This document shows, in pieces, positions 1 through 8,055 of a DNA stretch of 64,000 nucleotides (its first letter is position 1; every line of letters starts with the position of its first letter). The notes under the pieces are model-generated. The model saw only the letters and a list, made by a program, of their open reading frames with translations. It ran no database searches and was not told the origin of the DNA. The DNA is from JBDHWG01 sp046328525. GTDB lineage: Bacteria > Chloroflexota > Anaerolineae > Epilineales > JAHCIE01. The DNA lies in contig JAXLWK010000012.1 of assembly GCA_046328525.1 (NCBI GenBank), positions 1 through 64,000 of the forward strand, in the 5' to 3' direction. The translations under genes were made by a program, and so were the position numbers.

Positions 1-471
1 GCCGATGATGTTCCAGCGCAGGAAGAAGGGGTAGGACATCTCGCTGACGCCGGCGGCGAACGGCGCGAATGTGCGCACGATGGGCACGAAGCGCGCCAGG
101 AAGATGGCTTTGCCACCGTACTTCTCGAAGAAGTTGTGCGTGCGCACCATGTAGTCCTTCTTGATCCACCGCACTTCGCCGCTATACGCCTTAGCGCCGA
201 CCTTGTAGCCAATCCAGTAGTTCACCGTGTCACCGAGGATGGCCGCGATGGAGAGCACGATGAGGATCGCCCAGGGATTGAGCGCGCCTCGCGCAGCGAA
301 TGTCCCGGCAGCGAAGATGAGCGAGTCGCCCGGCAGGAAAGGCGTCACCACGACGCCGGTTTCCATGAAGATGATCACGAACAGGATCGCCAGGGTCCAC
401 GCGCCGTATTGAGCGATGAGCTGAGCCAGCTGGGCGTCGAGATGGAGAAGGTAGTTTACGAGTTGTGACAT
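1..471 (-). CDS. DedA-family (VTT/SNARE-associated) membrane protein, C-terminus cut by window edge
   Basis: Reading the minus strand from the ATG at 469-471 gives 157 codons open to the window edge, starting MSQLVNYLLHLDAQLAQ. Hydrophobic stretches and the motif ETGVVVTPFLPGDSLIFAAG near residues 33-52 are typical of the DedA/VTT family, as is FLARFVPIVRTFAPFAAG further on. Family members are integral membrane proteins; recent work links several to lipid (undecaprenyl phosphate or phospholipid) translocation, but the substrate here cannot be told. The usual length is about 200 residues, so roughly 40-50 C-terminal residues lie outside the window. The family call is firm, the substrate unknown. 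Confidence 0.85.
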   Translation of the reverse strand, partial: MSQLVNYLLHLDAQLAQLIAQYGAWTLAILFVIIFMETGVVVTPFLPGDSLIFAAGTFAARGALNPWAILIVLSIAAILGDTVNYWIGYKVGAKAYSGEVRWIKKDYMVRTHNFFEKYGGKAIFLARFVPIVRTFAPFAAGVSEMSYPFFLRWNIIG

Positions 472-516
472 TAAATCCACAGATGTTGTCCCTCGTTCTT
501 GTCAAGTTGCGCGCAA

Positions 517-522
517 ATTATA
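517..522 (-). promoter_or_regulatory. Probable -10 element upstream of the DedA gene
   Basis: The minus strand carries TATAAT about 45 bases upstream of the DedA start. No good -35 box is visible at the usual spacing, so the assignment rests on the -10 alone. Confidence 0.35.
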
Positions 523-572
523 GCAGCACTCCTTGACTTTCTGCGAATATCGCCGCACCGGCGGAACGGCTG

Positions 573-1220
573 CTACTGACGCCCGAGGCCGGCTTCGATG
601 GCGCGGACGATGGCCTGGGCGCGGTCGGCGACCTGGAGCTTGCTGATGATGTTGCTGACGTAGTTGCGCACAGTCTTGGGGCTGAGGGAGAGGCGCTGGG
701 CGATGGCGTCGTTGTTCAGGCCGTGGGCCATCAGACGCAGGACGGCGCGCTCGCTCTCCGTGAGATCGGGGAAGGGGACGGCGGCCGCGGCGGGGCGGGC
801 GCTGAAGAAGGTCATCAGGCGCGTGGCGATGGCCGGGCTGAAGATGGCCTCGCCGCGGCTGACCGCGAGGATGGCGCGCGAGATGTCTTCGTCGTCGGCG
901 TCCTTCAGGACGTAGCCGCGCGCGCCGACGCGCATCGCCGCGAAGACGGAGTCGTCGTCCTCGAACATGGTGACGATGAGGATGCGGATGTGGGGGCTGG
1001 TGTCCACGATGCGCCGCGTGGCCGTCAACCCGCCGCCTTCCGGCATCTGGAGGTCCATCAGGACGACGTCGGGCTGCAGCTCCTCGGCCAGGCGCACGGC
1101 TTCCGCGCCCGTCGTAGCCTCGCCGACAAGCTCGGCGTCCGGCATGGACGCCAGCAGGGCGCGCAGCCCCTTGCGAAATAGGGGATGATCGTCGGCGATC
1201 AAGACGCTGACTTTATCCAT
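573..1220 (-). CDS. NarL/FixJ-family response regulator
   Basis: This is a two-domain transcription factor of about 215 residues. The receiver domain has the acidic pair ADDH near the start, the phospho-acceptor D56 in VVLMDLQMP, and a conserved T and K later. The C-terminal LuxR-type helix-turn-helix is LTESERAVLRLMAHG through LSPKTVRNYVSNI. The ATG at 1218-1220 is taken as start; an in-frame GTG three codons upstream (1229) is an alternative. The gene overlaps the end of the upstream histidine kinase by a few bases, so the two form a translationally coupled cognate pair. The target genes are not evident. Confidence 0.93.
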   Translation of the reverse strand: MDKVSVLIADDHPLFRKGLRALLASMPDAELVGEATTGAEAVRLAEELQPDVVLMDLQMPEGGGLTATRRIVDTSPHIRILIVTMFEDDDSVFAAMRVGARGYVLKDADDEDISRAILAVSRGEAIFSPAIATRLMTFFSARPAAAAVPFPDLTESERAVLRLMAHGLNNDAIAQRLSLSPKTVRNYVSNIISKLQVADRAQAIVRAIEAGLGRQ

Positions 1221-2535
1221 GCCCGACACCTATCGGCAGCCGCGCGACAACGCTCGTGCCGCCACTCTCGTTTGATTGAACCAACAGCGTGCCGCCTAGC
1301 TCTGCCGCGCGCTCTCGCATGGACCGCATGCCCACTCCCGCCGCCGCATCTGACGCCAGCCTCTTGCCGTTGTCTGCGACGCTCAGCGTCAGATCACCAT
1401 CGTTGACGGCGATACACACGCGACATTCCGTAGCGCCGGCGTGCTTCACCACGTTCTGGATCGCTTCGCTGGCTATGCGATAAACGGCCACCTCCACAGC
1501 CGCCGACAGGGCCGGCATTGGCTCCGGCGCCGTGACTGCCAGCGCAATGGAGCCGTCTTGGAGTTTGAAGTTCCTGATCGCACCAACTAGCCCCAAATCA
1601 TCCAGCATGGGTGGGCGCAGGTCGTAAACCAGGCGGCGGATCTCCGCCGTCGCCTGGCGTAGGTCCTCGCGTAGCTCGCTCGCGATGGCTTCAGCCCCCT
1701 CCGGGTCACGCCGAATGAGGGAGCGCAGCGCGCCGAGCTGCAATTGAAGCGCCGAGAGCGTCGGCCCCATCTCGTCGTGCAGGTCGTTGCGGATGCGGCG
1801 TCGCTCCTCCTCGCGAGCTATCACCAGGCGCTCCCGTGTTGCCTGCAAATCGGCGGTGAGCTGCGCCGCGCGCAACGCGACGCCGAGCTGCTGCGCCACG
1901 TCGTAGAGCAACGCCAGGTCGCTGTCGGACAGCGGTTGACCCGGTGAGCGCGGCGCGGCCACAAGAGCGCCCATCGGCTGGCCGAGATAGGTGATGGGCA
2001 GGCGGCTGACCGGGCTTCGAACAGGCTCGCTGGCGAAAGTATAGCACGGCGGTGGGTCAAGGTGGGTCGTCTCGATGGCGACATACGGCAGCCGTAACTC
2101 GTGGGCGACTGTCTCAGCCAGACTGGGCAGGGTGAGCGCGGCATTGGTCATTTCCTGCAACTGACTGTTGATGCGCGTCATCAGCGCGTACGGGTCGTCG
2201 TGCTGTGCGTAGACCAGGTCGTTGACCCTGTCGTGCAGCCAGCGGGCCACCGGTAGGCTCGTGAGGGCGATGAGTATCAACGCGATGATATTCAGCCACC
2301 ACGGCAGACTGAGGTCCTCCACATTCTGTGAGCCATTGATGCTCCCTACGCCTATCGCGGCAACGAGGACTACACTGTAGATCACCGCCGCATACGCTGC
2401 CAACAGCAACACCAACAGCCCACCACTGAGCAGGCTGTTGGCGTCCCATCGCGAGATAGCACGCCGTGGATTTGGCACGATGGTCGAGCCTCCAGGCTCT
2501 GTGATCACGTTGTCGCCGGCACGCGCGGACGCCAT
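1213..2535 (-). CDS. Membrane-bound sensor histidine kinase (HisKA_3 type)
   Basis: About 440 residues from the ATG at 2533-2535. Two hydrophobic segments (SLLSGGLLVLLLAAYAAVIY and WWLNIIALILIALTSLPVA) precede a GAF-like sensory region, a coiled linker (ATRERLVIAREEERRRI), the phospho-acceptor box RNDLHDEMGPTLSAL, and a HATPase_c domain with the N-box region IASEAIQNVVKHA and the G-box DNGKRLASDAAAGVGMRSM. This is the NarX/LiaS/DesK class that pairs with NarL-type regulators, and such a regulator follows directly. The reading frame is open further upstream to 2706, but that extension would overlap the neighbouring membrane protein gene and looks non-coding, so the internal start is preferred. 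The signal sensed is unknown. Confidence 0.9.
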   Translation of the reverse strand: MASARAGDNVITEPGGSTIVPNPRRAISRWDANSLLSGGLLVLLLAAYAAVIYSVVLVAAIGVGSINGSQNVEDLSLPWWLNIIALILIALTSLPVARWLHDRVNDLVYAQHDDPYALMTRINSQLQEMTNAALTLPSLAETVAHELRLPYVAIETTHLDPPPCYTFASEPVRSPVSRLPITYLGQPMGALVAAPRSPGQPLSDSDLALLYDVAQQLGVALRAAQLTADLQATRERLVIAREEERRRIRNDLHDEMGPTLSALQLQLGALRSLIRRDPEGAEAIASELREDLRQATAEIRRLVYDLRPPMLDDLGLVGAIRNFKLQDGSIALAVTAPEPMPALSAAVEVAVYRIASEAIQNVVKHAGATECRVCIAVNDGDLTLSVADNGKRLASDAAAGVGMRSMRERAAELGGTLLVQSNESGGTSVVARLPIGVGHG

Positions 2536-2615
2536 AGCACGAGCACGCTGATGGCGAGGTGAATGGCGATACCTGTGTCCGCGAGAGCCTTCATCGCCGG
2601 TGTGCAACGAAAGGC

Positions 2616-3029
2616 TTACACCTGCGCCACGACAGGCTTCGGTCCGCGCCAGAGACACAGGACGACGATGAGGATGCTGAGAATCACACCAACGACCGCG
2701 CTCCACCAGAGGGGCGAGAAGGGAACTGGGATGACGAGGCCGGGCAGCGCGCTTATTCCGCCGACGGTATTGACGATGATAGTGAGAATGATCCCCCAGC
2801 GTCGCTGCTTCCAGGTGCCATATGCGGCGACCATCGCGACGATGCCCAAGATCAGGCCCAGGATCAGGATGAAGAAGGGAGGGGTGTCTACCCCTGCCAC
2901 ACTATCCACAGCCTCGGCGCCCCGTGTGATGAACGGCACGGAGCTGATGACGTTGAAGGCGCCGACCAGGAACGAGAGGGCCGCTGCGAGTTTCAGTGCC
3001 GTCGCGCGAGACAGAGCTTTCATGTGCAT
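2616..3029 (-). CDS. Small four-helix membrane protein of unknown function
   Basis: This encodes 137 residues with about four hydrophobic segments: residues 9-30, 48-70, 78-98 and 108-127. The first could act as an uncleaved signal anchor. Charged residues are few, and the C-terminus is LWRGPKPVVAQV. It lies just upstream of, and on the same strand as, the histidine kinase with an 80-base gap, so it may be co-transcribed and could be a sensory partner; that is inference from position only. The second start codon (MK, two codons in) is equally possible. Confidence 0.7.
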   Translation of the reverse strand: MHMKALSRATALKLAAALSFLVGAFNVISSVPFITRGAEAVDSVAGVDTPPFFILILGLILGIVAMVAAYGTWKQRRWGIILTIIVNTVGGISALPGLVIPVPFSPLWWSAVVGVILSILIVVLCLWRGPKPVVAQV

Positions 3030-3176
3030 CTCTCCCTTGTACCGGTAGAATGACCAATGTTGATGCTAAGGACTCTACAGGATGCGCGTCCCAATGTCAC
3101 GGGGCCGGCGTCATAACGTGTTGGGAAGGTTTGTCCCAAACCTGGTAGGATTGCGAAAATGGTCCCCAAGGGCACG

Positions 3177-3383
3177 TTAAGCTTCCCGCGCCTGTCCCAT
3201 CTCATCACACAAGACGCAGTTGAGCGTCTTGCCGAGCATGCTGTTGCGGCCTTTCTCGGTCAGCACCCACTCGCGGTTGACCCAGGGCGGGTTGTGGCGG
3301 ATGTGCTGCGCGTGGCCGCAGCTCAGAATAGCAATGGATACCCCCTCGGTGTCCGTCCCAAAGCCAACGATTGTTCGTTCCAC
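3177..3383 (-). CDS. DUF3565-family small protein
   Basis: The residues IVGFGTDTEGVSIAILSCGH, then AQHIRHNPPW, then EWVLTEKGR and LNCVLCDE match the conserved DUF3565 pattern: a CGH...HxRHxPPW core and a terminal CxxC. The Cys/His pattern suggests metal binding, but function is not established. A GTG start at 3383 is preferred because AGAAGGA lies about 9 bases upstream; the frame is also open to an ATG at 3422, but that extension runs into the dispersed repeat. The product is about 68 residues. Confidence 0.72.
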   Translation of the reverse strand: MERTIVGFGTDTEGVSIAILSCGHAQHIRHNPPWVNREWVLTEKGRNSMLGKTLNCVLCDEMGQAREA

Positions 3384-3416
3384 GCTTGGGTTCCTTCTCT
3401 GAGAATAGACCCGCTC

Positions 3417-3565
3417 TGTCATGCTGAGCCTCAGGCGAAGCATCCGCCCGTCACTCCAGGAGGCCCTTCGCGTTGCTCAGGGCGACGGTGTTCGGTGTCA
3501 CGCCGAGCGCGGCGAGGCGTCTGGGCCGCAGTCCAGACCCCTCACTACGTTCGGGGTGACAGCGA
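3417..3565. repeat. Dispersed intergenic repeat, family A (copy 1)
   Basis: The segment begins GTCATGCTGAGC, runs through GCGAAGCATCC and CTTCGCGTTGCTCAGGGCGAC, then a second unit GTGTCACGCCGAG ... GGGGTGACAG. Close relatives occur at 43878-43946 and, split by the IS110 element, at 46645-46699 plus 47952-47971. On the minus strand it contains GGATGCTTCGCC, the sequence used as target by the IS110 element in this window. Confidence 0.75.
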
Positions 3566-3588
3566 TTCTCGTCCCGCGGTCCAGACAC

Positions 3589-3954
3589 TCAGCCTGCGCC
3601 GCTCACGAGCCAGGCCGCCGCGCCCTCGCGGTCCTCGGCCAGGCGGAAGTGGTTGCCCTTGTTCTCCTCGGCGGCCATCTCCCCAAAGCGGGCCGTGGGC
3701 TTGACCGCCTGCGGCGACCAGACCACGGCGAGCCTGATCTGATACTGACGGAACTTTTGCAGCAGCGCGCCGGCGACGCCCGTGCTCAGGTCGAAGAACC
3801 CGGGCGGCAGATTGTCGGCGTGCAGCAGGAGCCGGCTATCACCGTACTGGAAGCAAAAGCCCAGGACATCGTTGATGTCGCCCATTTCGAGCGGCTGGGG
3901 ATCGGCGGCCTCGGCGAAGGGATGGCCGTTGTATTCCGTGACGCGCAAGTCCAT
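3589..3954 (-). CDS. DUF4180 domain protein
   Basis: 121 residues from the ATG at 3952-3954, preceded by an AGAGGTGG ribosome site. The core matches DUF4180: MGDINDVLGFCFQYG, then PPGFFDLSTGVAGALLQKFR and QYQIRLAVV, ending in FRLAEDREGAAAWL. Members are small cytoplasmic proteins of unknown role, found singly as here. The longer reading frame (to 4041) adds residues that look non-coding. It has no obvious operon partner, although it lies on the same strand as its neighbours. Confidence 0.78.
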   Translation of the reverse strand: MDLRVTEYNGHPFAEAADPQPLEMGDINDVLGFCFQYGDSRLLLHADNLPPGFFDLSTGVAGALLQKFRQYQIRLAVVWSPQAVKPTARFGEMAAEENKGNHFRLAEDREGAAAWLVSGAG

Positions 3955-4028
3955 GCACCACCTCTGAAACACCAGCAGGGCGCTACATTCGCGTAGCGCC
4001 CTGCGCATTGTATGTTGTCGGTTGTCGG

Positions 4029-4457
4029 CTACAGTCCCCAATCCCGCAGGATGCGCTCCGTCTCCTCGGCGTGGCCGCTCTCGTCGCGCACCATGTCTTC
4101 GAGCTGCACCACCAGGCCCTTGTCGCCGAATTCCTCCGCTTCCTTCGCTCGCTGCGTGTAGTCCTGGGTGGCCTGGCGCTCGGCGGTCAGGACGGCTTCG
4201 AGCATCTCGCGGTTGTTGTGCGCGGCGGGGACGGGGCGCGGCTGCGTCGTCGGCTCGCCGCCGAGGGCGACAATCTTATTGGCGAGGAACTGGGCGTGCA
4301 TCTGCTCGTCCGGTACTTCGGCCATAAAGAACTGCACGAGTTGGGGGCGATAGGGGCCGGTGACCTTCGCGGCGTAGGTGAGGTACTGGATAATGGCCCC
4401 CAACTCGCCGGCGAGATCCTGATTGAGGTGGTTGATCATCGTTTGCTTGTCCATCAT
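4029..4457 (-). CDS. Ferritin-like di-iron protein (bacterioferritin/DPS-like)
   Basis: 142 residues, almost all helical. It has the ferritin-like pattern of metal ligands: E in AGELGAIIQY (helix 1), the ExxH motif in DEQMHAQF (helix 2), E in LTAERQATQDY (helix 3) and ExxH in RDESGHAEE (helix 4). These would form a di-iron site for Fe(II) oxidation and storage or for peroxide protection. The length suits a bacterioferritin-type four-helix bundle. AAAGGA precedes the first ATG. No heme-ligand methionine can be assigned with certainty, so bacterioferritin proper and a generic ferritin-like protein are both open. Confidence 0.82.
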   Translation of the reverse strand: MMDKQTMINHLNQDLAGELGAIIQYLTYAAKVTGPYRPQLVQFFMAEVPDEQMHAQFLANKIVALGGEPTTQPRPVPAAHNNREMLEAVLTAERQATQDYTQRAKEAEEFGDKGLVVQLEDMVRDESGHAEETERILRDWGL

Positions 4458-4552
4458 GTGATCCTTTCAACGCTAAACGGATACAGCACACTAACGTGAG
4501 TCCTGCATATTATAGCCGAACAGCAGGGCCAGGGCGACAACTGGCGGCCGGT

Positions 4553-5137
4553 TCATTGCCGCCACTGGTTCGCGCGGATGTTGTCCTGGGCAAGGCGCGC
4601 CGTCTCCGCCACCCGTTTGGCGCGCGTCTCAGGCTTCTTGGCGTTGCCGATCCACTCCAGGATGCCGCGCTTGACCGAGCGCGGGAAGGCGTCGAAGTTC
4701 TGCGCCGCCGCGTCGTACTGGGCAAGGGCCGCCGCCAGGTCGGGCGGAATCTCTAGCTCCTCGACTTTGTCCAGCGCCGACCACGAGCCGTCTTGCTGCG
4801 CCGCCTGGACCTTCGCCATGCCGGCCGCGGTCATGCGGCCCTCGGCGATCAGGCGCTCGACGCGCTCCTTGTTGAGCCGCGACCAGCCCGTCCCCGCTTT
4901 GCGGGGCGCGAACCACAGCATCGAGCGTTCGTCGTCCAGGGAATTGGGCTTGCTGTCAATCCAGCCAAAGCACAACGCTTCCTCGACGGCCTCGTCGTAC
5001 TCCATGCGCGGCTTGCCGCTGGCCTTCTTGTAGCTGATGAGCCAGACGCCCTGGCCCTGGGCGTGGTTCTGCTCCAGCCAGGCGCGCCACTCGGCGCGGG
5101 TCTCAGGGTGGATGGAGTTGTCGGGCGGTGTGGTCAT
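4553..5137 (-). CDS. YdeI/OmpD-associated family protein
   Basis: 194 residues with the family signature: an N-terminal ETRAEWRAWLEQNH, then VWLISYKKASGKPRMEYDEA, EEALCFGWIDSKPN, FAPRKAGTGWSRLNKERVERL, and a C-terminal KRGILEWIGNAKKPETRAKRV helix. YdeI-like proteins are small cytoplasmic proteins linked in some enterobacteria to antimicrobial-peptide tolerance; the biochemical role is unclear. The start lies six bases after the stop of the phosphatase gene upstream, so the two are probably one operon. Confidence 0.85.
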   Translation of the reverse strand: MTTPPDNSIHPETRAEWRAWLEQNHAQGQGVWLISYKKASGKPRMEYDEAVEEALCFGWIDSKPNSLDDERSMLWFAPRKAGTGWSRLNKERVERLIAEGRMTAAGMAKVQAAQQDGSWSALDKVEELEIPPDLAAALAQYDAAAQNFDAFPRSVKRGILEWIGNAKKPETRAKRVAETARLAQDNIRANQWRQ

Positions 5138-5143
5138 GGCGCT

Positions 5144-5590
5144 CTAGATTTGAACCATGGTCTGCACATCGAGGTTTTCGAGATAGTCGGCGAAGTTGTG
5201 ATTGTAGAGCGCGCCCTGCCGCTTGAGGCGAATCAGTTCCACGGCGTCGCAGCCGGACGTTCCCAGGTAGGTGAGGATCAGGCCGGCCAGCAGGGCGGAG
5301 CGGTTGTGGCCCATGCCGCAGTGGCACAACACCCGATTGCCCATGCGGATCATGCGCGCGCCCAGCCGCGCCAGCTCGTGCAGCGCGTCGAGGTTAGGCA
5401 GGTCTTTGTCGTCGAAGGGGAAGAACAGGTACATGTAGATAGACTGCTCGGTCAGGCCGGGAACGCCGATGTCACAGTCATCGTCGAGATCAAAGACGAC
5501 CGTGATCTTGTGGTCGCGCACCGGCTGCCAGTCGTCAATGTCTGGGCCGATGTACAGTTGCCCTCCGTCGTCTATCTGAAAAAGCTCCAT
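5144..5590 (-). CDS. Dual-specificity / tyrosine-type protein phosphatase
   Basis: 148 residues with the active-site loop HCGMGHNRS, which fits the Cx5R(S/T) signature of cysteine phosphatases: the Cys nucleophile and the Arg bind the phosphate. The general-acid loop is probably in FPFDDKDLPNLD. The N-terminal LYIGPDIDDW strand is typical of the dual-specificity group. It is cytoplasmic, with no signal peptide. It is followed six bases later by the YdeI gene. The substrate could be a phosphoprotein or a small phosphorylated molecule. Confidence 0.85.
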   Translation of the reverse strand: MELFQIDDGGQLYIGPDIDDWQPVRDHKITVVFDLDDDCDIGVPGLTEQSIYMYLFFPFDDKDLPNLDALHELARLGARMIRMGNRVLCHCGMGHNRSALLAGLILTYLGTSGCDAVELIRLKRQGALYNHNFADYLENLDVQTMVQI

Positions 5591-5683
5591 CGCGCAGCCC
5601 TCCTACGGGTGTGTCAATCGCTAACGACCCAGCGTGGAGGGAGGATTCTATACCCAATTGCGCGCGTGCGCCAAACGCCCCGC

Positions 5684-6430
5684 TCAGTCGAGGCGCACGT
5701 AAAGGCGCTTGTTGATGCGGCCTTTGTTCTCGGTGCGGTAGATGGAGAACCGCCCCACTTCGGAAGTCCGCTGCATGTGCGTGCCGCCGCACGCCTGGGC
5801 GTCGAAGCCTTCGATGGCGACGACGCGGACGCGGCCATCATAGACCGGCGGCTCGGCCTCCAGCGTGCGCCGCAGGTCGTCGCGCTGGAGGAACTCGTCC
5901 TCCGAAATGCTGTACGCGGTGAGGGCATGGTCGCCGGCGAGCACGGCATTGACCTTCGCCTCCAGCTCGGCGACCAGGGCGGCCGAGAAGCCCTCGATCT
6001 TGAAGTCAATGCGGGAGTAATCCGCGCCGATCTGGACGCCTGTGATCCAGCCGCCGTAGTCGCGTAGCGCGATGGTGTTCAGGACGTGCAGGACGGTGTG
6101 ATAGCGCATGAGGGCCAGCCGGCGCGCCTCGTCCAGGCGCAGCCGAACCCGCTGGCCGACGCTCTCCGGCGGCGGCGGTGTCTCGGTCACGTGCCAGATG
6201 ACGCCGTCGGTCTCGGCCAGAACAGATGTGATACGCAGTGTCGCGCCGTCCGGCAAGCTGAGCGTGCCCTGGTCGGGCGGTTGCCCGCCGCCGCCGGGGT
6301 AGAAGCACGTCTGGTCGAGAGCGAGGGCATCGGCGCGGACGGCTACGACGGCCGCGTCGCTCTCGAAGCAGTGGTCGTCTTCCCAGTAGAGACGGCGCGT
6401 CGGCGCGAGGGGCGCGTGGGCGTCGGTCAT
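5684..6430 (-). CDS. Alanyl-tRNA editing protein (AlaX-like)
   Basis: 248 residues. It is homologous to the editing half of alanyl-tRNA synthetase: an N-terminal beta-barrel with the glycine-rich QTCFYPGGGGQPPDQGTL, the zinc motif HTVLH (HxxxH) and the second metal pair in CGGTHM (CxxxH). Such stand-alone proteins hydrolyse mischarged Ser- or Gly-tRNA(Ala). The sequence ends RINKRLYVRLD without a C-Ala domain, as in short AlaX types. It starts nine bases after the stop of the 4Fe-4S protein gene, so the two are likely co-transcribed; the functional link is not obvious. Confidence 0.88.
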   Translation of the reverse strand: MTDAHAPLAPTRRLYWEDDHCFESDAAVVAVRADALALDQTCFYPGGGGQPPDQGTLSLPDGATLRITSVLAETDGVIWHVTETPPPPESVGQRVRLRLDEARRLALMRYHTVLHVLNTIALRDYGGWITGVQIGADYSRIDFKIEGFSAALVAELEAKVNAVLAGDHALTAYSISEDEFLQRDDLRRTLEAEPPVYDGRVRVVAIEGFDAQACGGTHMQRTSEVGRFSIYRTENKGRINKRLYVRLD

Positions 6431-6439
6431 GGGTGTTCC

Positions 6440-7744
6440 CTAGACGAGGGACGCGGCGGAGCCGGTTCCGCGCCGCGCCCCGTAGACGACGCCTTTGAGG
6501 AACGTGGACTTCAGCGGCGCGACGGCGTTGACGGCGGTCGTGAACGGCGTCTTCTCGATGACCTGCAACACGCGGGCCAGGGCGTGCGGCCCCCACCCCT
6601 CCAGGTTGTCTAGCAGGAGGTCGCCCAGCTTGCCGCGCTCGATTGCCATCGCCACGATGCGGTCGAAGGTTGTCTCCGGCGTGTAGACGCGGCGGGCGCG
6701 CTTCTTCATCGTGAGCGCGCCGCGCTTGCACGCGCTGTAGCACACGCCGCAGCCCAGGCATAGGTCGGCGTCGCGCACGGCCCAGTTGTGGCGGTGGCCG
6801 TCGCGCTCGCCCTTGACAACGCTGATGGCGCTCACCGGGCAAGCTTTCACGCAGCGCGTGCAGCCGTTGCAGCGCTGCGGGTCTATCTCGGAGATGTAGT
6901 TCGACGTGACGATGGCGTTGCGGAGGTCGAAGCGGCGGATGGCATTCATCATGCCGCACGAGCAGGCGCAGCAGTTGCAGATGTAGCTCACGTTGCGCTG
7001 GACGTTGTCGCCGGTCTGGGCCAGCCCGGCGTCCTTCGAGCGTTCGAGAATCTCCATCGCCTCGCTGCGGCTGATGCGCTCGGCGATGCCCTGCTTTGCC
7101 AGCATGTCGGCGCCGAAGTTCAGGCTTAGGCACATGCGCATGGGATGGGTACACGGATGGCCGGCCTGGCGGGCGTGGTTGCGGCACGCGCACAGCGAGA
7201 CGGCGTGGCTGCGGGCGCTCTCGACGATGTGCGTCGCCCGCTCCCAGTCCAGCACCTCGGTGTGGTCCTCGTCCGGCAGCCCTTCCTCGCGCACGAGCGC
7301 CCGCCCGATCTGGGTTTGCCCCTCGAAGACGGCGTGGGCGAAGTCGCCGCGCTCGAAGAAGTACTGGTCGAAGAGGGCGGCCAGCTCCTTGACCGGGTAG
7401 TTCTCTCGCGTGCGCATGAAGGTGAACTCGAAGAAACCGATGACGACGGGCGTGAGGGCCACGTAACGGCGGCCGTCGGTCTCCATGTCGAAGACGAGGC
7501 CGCGCTCGGCCATGCTGGTGACCATGTCGCCCAGGCGGTCTTCGGGGATATGGGCGCGGCCTGCGAGACGGCGGAGGGGGATGAACGTCGTGGGGATGTG
7601 CCGGGCCAGGTCGGCTTCGTCTGGCGTAAAGAGGACTTGCAGAATACCCAGGAATGTTGGCGAGTCGGGCGCGCCCGTGACGTTGCGGTCGAGGCGCTGC
7701 TGGAGCTGACGGTAGGGGCGCGGTGGCGCAGTGGTGGGTCTCAT
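6440..7744 (-). CDS. Cysteine-rich 4Fe-4S ferredoxin-type protein with N-terminal winged-helix-like region
   Basis: 434 residues. Residues 30-110 resemble a winged helix (FLGILQVLFTPDEADLARHI ... LAGRAHIPEDRLGDMVTSM). A middle region has unusual Cys clusters (SLCACRNHARQAGHPCTHPM and CNCCACSCGMMN). It is followed by two classic 4Fe-4S motifs, CNGCTRCVKACP and CLGCGVCYSACK. It is likely a cytoplasmic electron-transfer or redox-sensing protein. It heads a two-gene unit with the AlaX gene. No oxidoreductase partner is adjacent. The family recurs in anaerobes, but I know no proven reaction for it. Confidence 0.8.
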   Translation of the reverse strand: MRPTTAPPRPYRQLQQRLDRNVTGAPDSPTFLGILQVLFTPDEADLARHIPTTFIPLRRLAGRAHIPEDRLGDMVTSMAERGLVFDMETDGRRYVALTPVVIGFFEFTFMRTRENYPVKELAALFDQYFFERGDFAHAVFEGQTQIGRALVREEGLPDEDHTEVLDWERATHIVESARSHAVSLCACRNHARQAGHPCTHPMRMCLSLNFGADMLAKQGIAERISRSEAMEILERSKDAGLAQTGDNVQRNVSYICNCCACSCGMMNAIRRFDLRNAIVTSNYISEIDPQRCNGCTRCVKACPVSAISVVKGERDGHRHNWAVRDADLCLGCGVCYSACKRGALTMKKRARRVYTPETTFDRIVAMAIERGKLGDLLLDNLEGWGPHALARVLQVIEKTPFTTAVNAVAPLKSTFLKGVVYGARRGTGSAASLV

Positions 7745-8055
7745 TATGGCCTCGTTTGCGATTGCAATTGGAAATGGAAATGGCGAACGAAATTGAAAGG
7801 CTCGCCCCTTCTACTATATCACGAGTCCGCCCTGACCGCAATAGCCCGGCGCTGCGGCGGCAGATGCGCGTCGCGCAACGTGAAAAATACCGGAGGGCGC
7901 AGGGGTACATGTGTGAAGAGTCGCCGCCTGCTATTTATTCCGCTATTGACATCATGGTTGCCTTCTGCTACGATGGTGCTGGAAGTGGCATCAGCCGCAG
8001 CGGGATCGCGCTTCTGTGTCTCTGAGCATGGAGGTTAGCTGCGTTACAGGGGGTA
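7745..8055. other. Divergent intergenic region between the 4Fe-4S gene and the FN3 gene
   Basis: This 311-base gap carries the promoter of the FN3-repeat gene (7946-7974) and presumably that of the 4Fe-4S gene. No further reading frame looks coding and no strong hairpin was seen. Confidence 0.6.
7946..7974 (+). promoter_or_regulatory. Promoter of the FN3-repeat gene
   Basis: A perfect TTGACA at 7946-7951 is followed after 17 bases by TACGAT at 7969-7974. This is a good sigma-70-type promoter about 80 bases upstream of the FN3 gene start. Confidence 0.65.

Noticed and set aside
2536..2706. N-terminal extension of the histidine kinase
   Set aside because: It overlaps the neighbouring membrane protein gene and lacks any kinase-like or membrane feature.
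6006..7910. 634-codon frame overlapping the AlaX and 4Fe-4S genes
   Set aside because: It is a same-strand alternative frame that crosses two well-supported genes; its product is almost only Arg, Pro and Ala.
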